This document shows, piece by piece, positions 14,431 to 17,650 of a stretch of DNA of 17,650 nucleotides (position 1 is its first letter; the number at the start of each line of letters is the position of its first letter). The notes below the pieces were generated by a model that worked only from the letters and a program-made list of their open reading frames with translations, had not been told where the DNA came from and made no database searches. The stretch covers positions 1 through 17,650 of the forward strand of contig DATKYB010000108.1 in NCBI GenBank assembly GCA_035528715.1, written 5' to 3'. This stretch comes from Nitrospinota bacterium. GTDB taxonomy: Bacteria > JADFOP01 > DATKYB01. A program made the position numbers and the translations under genes.

Positions 14431-15516
14431 ATGCAAGTATTTGAAATTGTTGAAAAATTACAAAAGGCTGCTAAGGACTTATTAGAAACAACTGGCTTTG
14501 TAAAAGTAATTAAGATAAGATCAGAATTTGAAAATCTTAAAAAGTCGAGATTTAGGCCAGACTTAGCTCTCATGGTACAAGTCAGAGAGCAAAATAAATA
14601 TGTTCTTATCTTCGAGATCAAGTCCTTGGGACAGCCTCGCTATGTCAGAATGGCAGCAAATCAACTTCAGTCCTTTATTAGAAAAAAACAAGATTTTTAC
14701 GGTGTATTTGGAGCCCCTTTTGTATCAGAGGAATCGAGACAAATTTGTAAGGAGGAAGGAATTGGATTTATTGATCTGGCTGGTAACTGTTTTTTCAAAT
14801 TTGATAATGTTTATTTGAGCGCTGAGGGACGTCCAAATCCCTATCCTGGTACAAGACCATTAAAGTCTATCTTTTCTTCTAAATCAACTCGTGCCCTGAG
14901 AGTTTTGCTAAATAGTCCAAAGAAGAACTGGCTCCTGAAGGATCTGGCAAAAGTGTCCAAAATTAGTATTGGACAAGCATCAAATATAAAAAAACGACTT
15001 TCAGAATATGAAATGATAAAAGAAAAGGGTGTTGGGAAAAGAACGGAATTCTGGCTGTCAAATCCGCAAACTTTACTTAGTAAGTGGGAAAACTACTACA
15101 GTTATCGTTCCAATAAAATAAAAGATTATTATTCACTCGAAGATGTAAAAGTTATAGAAGATAAATTAGCTGATTATTTTAAAGCAAATAACATTCCCTA
15201 TGCATTTACTTTGACTTCTGGTGCATCTAGAATAGCTCCATCCTTAAGATACAATAGAGTTTTCTGTTATGTTGATGGTCCTATTGAATCAATAGCCGAA
15301 GACTTAAAACTGAAAGAAGTAATTTCAGGGCCCAACGTATCTTTATTGTTTCCTTATGATGATGGTGTCTTCTATGGTTCGCAAGAATTTCAGAATCAAA
15401 AAGTTGTTTCTGATGTCCAACTTTATTTAGACCTAAAAAATTATAAGGAGAGGGGAGAAGAAGCAGCAAATTTTATTTTAAATGAAAGACTAAAAAAACA
15501 ATGGTCACAAGATTAG
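14431..15516 (+). CDS. PD-(D/E)xK-like / winged-helix / AbiEi-like regulatory protein
   Basis: This is a 361-residue soluble protein in three parts. Residues ~25-130 look like a restriction-endonuclease-type PD-(D/E)xK fold: P43-D44, FEIK with E62 and K64, then Q78, followed by GIGFIDLAGNCFF. Residues ~150-210 form a winged helix (TRALRVLLNSPKKNWLLKDLAKVSKISIGQASNIKKRL). Residues ~240-350 resemble the AbiEi antitoxin C-terminal domain (FTLTSGASRIAP, RVFCYVDG, then VSDVQLYLDLKNYKERGEEAANFIL). AbiEi proteins repress their own promoters cooperatively and counter an AbiEii nucleotidyltransferase toxin. No such toxin gene is adjacent, since an Rrf2 gene comes next. Two matching palindromes flank or overlap its promoter, fitting autoregulation. 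AGGTG lies 8 nt before the ATG. The architecture is fairly sure but function is unproven; it could be a defence or regulatory protein. Confidence 0.75.
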   Translation: MQVFEIVEKLQKAAKDLLETTGFVKVIKIRSEFENLKKSRFRPDLALMVQVREQNKYVLIFEIKSLGQPRYVRMAANQLQSFIRKKQDFYGVFGAPFVSEESRQICKEEGIGFIDLAGNCFFKFDNVYLSAEGRPNPYPGTRPLKSIFSSKSTRALRVLLNSPKKNWLLKDLAKVSKISIGQASNIKKRLSEYEMIKEKGVGKRTEFWLSNPQTLLSKWENYYSYRSNKIKDYYSLEDVKVIEDKLADYFKANNIPYAFTLTSGASRIAPSLRYNRVFCYVDGPIESIAEDLKLKEVISGPNVSLLFPYDDGVFYGSQEFQNQKVVSDVQLYLDLKNYKERGEEAANFILNERLKKQWSQD

Positions 15517-15541
15517 CCCTTTTGACCTGAAACACACTGCT

Positions 15542-15627
15542 TCTTTTTCCGCTTGCTCGCTTGAAAAACCCCTAAAAAGCAGAAGGGGATTTTAAATAAT
15601 GCAAAAATCTATTGACTAAACCCTACC
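15542..15627 (+). repeat. Dispersed repeat, copy C (core plus tail)
   Basis: The 48-nt core (15542-15589) is identical to copy D. The tail ends with CTATTGACTAAACCCTACC (15609-15627), identical to the tail of copy E. TTGACT in the tail could serve as a -35 with TAGAAA at 15635-15640 for the Rrf2 gene, but the -10 is poor. Confidence 0.9.
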
Positions 15628-15719
15628 CTTTTGATAGAAAATAAGAGATTTATTAATAAAAAAATCTCATATCAAATTCTTATGAAGTAATCTTCTAAAT
15701 TCTCTGGAGTTTATTTTTA

Positions 15720-16172
15720 ATGTGGCTCACAACAAGAGGAAGATATGCCGCCAGGGCGATGATAGATTTAGCCTGTCATTCAAAGGGCAGGCCTGTTTCA
15801 TTGCAGCCCATATCAGAAAGACAGAACATATCTTTATATTATCTGGGACAGCTCTTTATGAATTTAAGAAAGGCTGGCTTGGTAAAGGGCATGAGGGGGC
15901 CTAGCGGTGGATATGTTTTAACCAGAAGACCAGCGGATATCAGCATAATGGATATATTTTCTGCTGTTGAAGAGGGTATATACCCCGTGAATTGTATAAG
16001 AGAGAATATAGATACAAACAAAATATGTGATAGGCAGGATGGCTGTGTCACCCGATTAGTCTGGAAGAAGCTGTATGAACAAACCTCAAAGCTCCTTGCA
16101 ACTACCACTTTAAAAGATGCGTGTAAAGAACTGGATAATCTAAAAAAGAAAAAAACAAAGACCCTACGATAA
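15720..16172 (+). CDS. Rrf2-family transcriptional regulator with three cysteines
   Basis: This 150-residue Rrf2/IscR-like protein has an N-terminal winged helix with family motifs TTRGRYAARAMIDLA (4-18), PISERQNISLYYLGQLFMNLRKAGLVKG (30-57) and MRGPSGGYVLTRRPADIS (58-75). In the C-terminal part C92-x10-C103-x5-C109 lies where IscR-type members bind a [2Fe-2S] cluster. The last spacing matches IscR and the first is longer. It is thus probably a redox, iron or nitrosative-stress sensor, although no iron-sulfur assembly or respiratory genes adjoin it. The ATG is set by family length. GGAG (about 12 nt upstream) is a distant but usable ribosome site. It sits between repeat copies C and D as a single-gene unit. 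Targets are unknown. Confidence 0.9.
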   Translation: MWLTTRGRYAARAMIDLACHSKGRPVSLQPISERQNISLYYLGQLFMNLRKAGLVKGMRGPSGGYVLTRRPADISIMDIFSAVEEGIYPVNCIRENIDTNKICDRQDGCVTRLVWKKLYEQTSKLLATTTLKDACKELDNLKKKKTKTLR

Positions 16173-16189
16173 AATTACACAGCAAAATT

Positions 16190-16204
16190 GTATTGACTCA
16201 ATAC
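16190..16204. promoter_or_regulatory. 15-bp palindrome after the Rrf2 gene
   Basis: GTATTGA-C-TCAATAC has perfect 7-bp arms around a single C. It lies 18 nt after the Rrf2 stop and before repeat copy D. It may be a protein-binding site; no promoter fits it well. Confidence 0.3.
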
Positions 16205-16219
16205 TATCTTTACTTGGCC

Positions 16220-16267
16220 TCTTTTTCCGCTTGCTCGCTTGAAAAACCCCTAAAAAGCAGAAGGGGA
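16220..16267 (+). repeat. Dispersed repeat, copy D (core only)
   Basis: All 48 nt are identical to the core of copy C at 15542-15589. The next 196 nt (to 16463) are A+T-rich. They hold a possible 16-codon reading frame (16381-16431) without a convincing ribosome site, and nothing else I can support. Confidence 0.92.
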
Positions 16268-16463
16268 ACTGAAATTTTTACAAAAATTAACATATTGAAT
16301 TGCTAAATTAATTCTATATGATTATAGTTAAATATCTAATATATCTATATGATTTTTCCATAGGATAGGGGTATGCTAAGATGAAAAAACGAGATAGAGG
16401 AGCTGGCTTAAAAAATGTATTCCAGAAGTAAAGAAGCAGGTCTTTCCTGGAAGAGGAGGATGT

Positions 16464-16769
16464 ATGGCATCTTTTCCACCGAAGGATGAGAAGACAATCC
16501 GTCAGCAGATCGTATCCCTTCTTGAGGGAGACATTCTTTCTGCCAGGGAGATTTCCGGCAGTATTGGTATCTCTGAAAAGGAGGTCTATCAGCACCTCGA
16601 GAACATCAGAAAAACCCTTAAGAACAGAGATCAGAAGTTGATTATGACCTCCTGTGAATGCAGGAAATGCGGCTTTGTGTTCAAAAAGAGGACAAGGCTG
16701 AAAAAGCCGGGCAGATGTCCCCTGTGCCGCAGCGAGAATATTGAAGAGTCAAATTTTGCCATAAAATAA
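16464..16769 (+). CDS. HTH / zinc-ribbon predicted transcriptional regulator (COG3357-like)
   Basis: This 101-residue protein has an N-terminal winged helix (about 10-55: TIRQQIVSLLEGDILSAREI, then SIGISEKEVYQHLENIRKTL). A C-terminal zinc ribbon has C66-x2-C69 and C85-x2-C88, with an extra C64 (ECRKCGFVFKKR, then KKPGRCPLCRSENI). This arrangement matches a predicted regulator family found in archaea and anaerobic bacteria, with no known ligand. A strong ribosome site GAGGAGG lies just before the ATG (spacing ~4). It is a solitary gene between repeat copies D and E. It shares the HTH-plus-zinc-ribbon design with the DUF134 protein at 6155 but not the sequence. Confidence 0.88.
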   Translation: MASFPPKDEKTIRQQIVSLLEGDILSAREISGSIGISEKEVYQHLENIRKTLKNRDQKLIMTSCECRKCGFVFKKRTRLKKPGRCPLCRSENIEESNFAIK

Positions 16770-16790
16770 TCTCTGTTCTAAATAGCTTTG

Positions 16791-17003
16791 TTCATTTCTT
16801 GCTTGCGAAAGCAAACGAACCAAAGAAGGACACCCCTCGATTTTTTTAAACGGTATTTAGCTGCATTCTCTTCAGAGAAGCAGCAAACTCAGGCTTTGCC
16901 TTCAAACAGCTGCTTCTATCATCCTCGCTTACTTGTCAAATCCCCAAAAAGCAGAAGGGGAATTAAAGAGAAAACCGCAGAAAACTATTGACTAAACCCT
17001 ACC
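16791..17003 (+). repeat. Dispersed repeat, copy E (longest copy: left unit, hairpin middle, core, tail)
   Basis: The left unit 16791-16837 matches copy B. The middle (16838-16923) contains overlapping hairpins. The core 16924-16961 keeps CCCCAAAAAGCAGAAGGGG, and the tail 16985-17003 is identical to that of copy C. An open frame through it (16788-16991) has no ribosome site and is not annotated as a gene. Confidence 0.85.
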
Positions 17004-17196
17004 TTTGATTAATTGAAAACAAAAAATATTGACTGTTTTTTTATAAGTAGTTGAAATAAATACTTTTATTTAATAATTAAATATTGATATTGATATCTAT
17101 TATCCTTTAAGTATTTGAATTTAAAAGAAAAAACATTAATTTTTTTCTTAATATTTCAAAAAAATGATTTTTATTTGAAAAATATTATTTAGACTA

Positions 17197-17225
17197 TTGA
17201 CTTTTATATAAAAAGCTTATATATT
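17197..17225 (+). promoter_or_regulatory. Distal promoter of the final gene
   Basis: TTGACT (17197-17202), a 17-nt spacer and TATATT (17220-17225) are near-consensus, with a predicted start near 17232. Confidence 0.5.
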
Positions 17226-17242
17226 TGTTATTAAGCATGGGC

Positions 17243-17272
17243 TTATTTAAATAATTATATAAATTTAAATAA
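17243..17272. promoter_or_regulatory. A+T-only inverted repeat downstream of the distal promoter
   Basis: TTATTTAAAT (17243-17252) and ATTTAAATAA (17263-17272) are perfect 10-bp arms with a 10-nt spacer. The position fits an operator, but the low-complexity sequence raises the chance of coincidence. Confidence 0.35.
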
Positions 17273-17298
17273 AATTATGGAACTTTTTAAAATCTATC

Positions 17299-17320
17299 TT
17301 TGTCTATATAATTAGACAAA
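17299..17320. promoter_or_regulatory. Palindrome centred on a perfect -10 box
   Basis: TTTGTCTA (17299-17306) and TAGACAAA (17313-17320) flank TATAAT (17307-17312). A transcript from this -10 would start near 17319 and carry the ribosome site AAAGGAGG (17325-17332). The -35 is weak (TTTTTA). A dimeric regulator here would block the promoter; the downstream RHH-like protein is the obvious candidate. Confidence 0.5.
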
Positions 17321-17338
17321 CTTTAAAGGAGGTATGAC

Positions 17339-17650
17339 ATGAAATACGTAGTAGATATATCTCAAAAAAATGCAGAGAAAATCGAAAATCTCATTAATAA
17401 AGGAGATTATGACAATTTTACCCAGTTTGTAAATACAGCAATTCAAAACCAAATCTATTTAGAGGAAACTGATTCTTCAGCTTTTGAAGATGAATATGGT
17501 TTTAAAACTAGAAGTATTACAGATAACTCTTCAGGAATTAAAATGGTTTTTAACAATTATAACATCAAAAGGATAGAAAACCATCCCAAGCCTGTTTCAA
17601 TGCCTACTTTTCAACAAGTATATAGTACATTTCAGAACAAAGAAGAAGAT
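17339..17650 (+). CDS. Ribbon-helix-helix-like DNA-binding protein, N-terminal part (3' end outside window)
   Basis: 104 codons are visible and the frame is open at the right edge. The start is certain in practice: AAAGGAGG (17325-17332) lies 6 nt before the ATG. The first ~42 residues fit a ribbon-helix-helix unit, with strand KYVVDIS, helix KNAEKIENLINKGDYDN, and helix TQFVNTAIQNQIYLEE. Similar N-termini occur in archaeal and bacterial RHH-type proteins with a longer C-terminal part. The rest (EYGFKTRSITDNSSGIKMVF, then NHPKPVSMPTFQQVY) is polar and not recognised. RHH dimers bind short palindromes and often autoregulate, fitting the palindrome over the promoter at 17299. The gene is much more A+T-rich than the left half of the window and may be horizontally acquired. 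Confidence 0.7.
   Translation, partial: MKYVVDISQKNAEKIENLINKGDYDNFTQFVNTAIQNQIYLEETDSSAFEDEYGFKTRSITDNSSGIKMVFNNYNIKRIENHPKPVSMPTFQQVYSTFQNKEED

Larger units (their letters stand above)
17004..17338 (+). other. Very A+T-rich, gene-free stretch with promoter signals
   Basis: There is no coding potential in these ~335 nt. The sequence is almost entirely A and T, with runs such as TTTTTTT and repeated TATT/AAAT words. The supported contents are the promoter at 17197-17225, the inverted repeat at 17243-17272 and the palindromic promoter at 17299-17320, all oriented to the last gene. Base composition is clearly more A+T-rich than the left half of the window. Confidence 0.7.

Noticed and set aside
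14273-14485. 70-codon frame over the operator/promoter region
   Set aside because: It covers the promoter and palindromes and overlaps the start of the AbiEi-like gene in another frame; no ribosome site.
16381-16431. 16-codon leader peptide before the HTH/Zn-ribbon gene
   Set aside because: No convincing ribosome site or attenuator; short frames of this size are expected by chance.
16788-16991. 67-codon open frame through repeat copy E
   Set aside because: It lies wholly in repeat sequence, has no ribosome site, and its translation has no recognisable domain.
13623-17003. CRISPR-like array of the repeated elements
   Set aside because: The repeats are separated by whole genes, not by uniform short spacers, and no cas genes are present.

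Overview
The window is A+T-rich bacterial chromosome, with poly-A/T-rich spacers and mostly good Shine-Dalgarno sites. The gene set points to an anaerobic, signalling-rich Gram-negative lineage of the Desulfobacterota/Nitrospirota type: PAS/GAF-style histidine kinases, an HDOD protein, a GEMM riboswitch, a DUF134 regulator, an HTH/Zn-ribbon regulator and AddAB. This placement is inference. No rRNA, tRNA, CRISPR array or transposase gene was seen.

Left part (1-7.4 kb). The window opens inside an intact histidine kinase, followed by a cysteine synthase on the minus strand and a 722-residue HDOD-GAF-histidine-kinase-like protein whose ATP-binding boxes look decayed. Then comes the most informative locus. 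A consensus promoter (4311-4339) leads into a GEMM-I cyclic-di-GMP riboswitch (4356-4441). Its outer stem competes with an intrinsic terminator (4424-4466) lying directly in front of a FlgM-like anti-sigma-28 gene. The geometry predicts that ligand binding turns the gene on, so high cyclic-di-GMP would raise the anti-sigma factor and lower late flagellar transcription. Next are an orphan long-form HisG and a DUF134/Zn-ribbon regulator. The DUF134 gene has a consensus promoter overlapped by a perfect 30-bp palindrome and is followed by a class I methyltransferase.

Middle (7.4-13.6 kb). A probable ~85-nt small RNA (own promoter, own terminator) precedes an addAB pair. AddA is helicase plus nuclease; AddB is helicase-inactive, with a nuclease and an Fe-S-type four-cysteine set. 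The two genes overlap by 4 nt. A -10 box sits so close to the addA ATG that a leaderless mRNA is likely.

Right part (13.6-17.65 kb) looks accessory: short, separate plus-strand genes, mostly DNA-binding proteins. They are a small unknown protein, a PD-(D/E)xK/winged-helix/AbiEi-like protein with two operator palindromes, an Rrf2 regulator with three cysteines, an HTH/Zn-ribbon regulator and a partial ribbon-helix-helix-like protein. Each complete gene from addB onward is followed by a copy of one dispersed repeat (five copies in about 3.4 kb). The repeat core would act as an intrinsic terminator on the minus strand.
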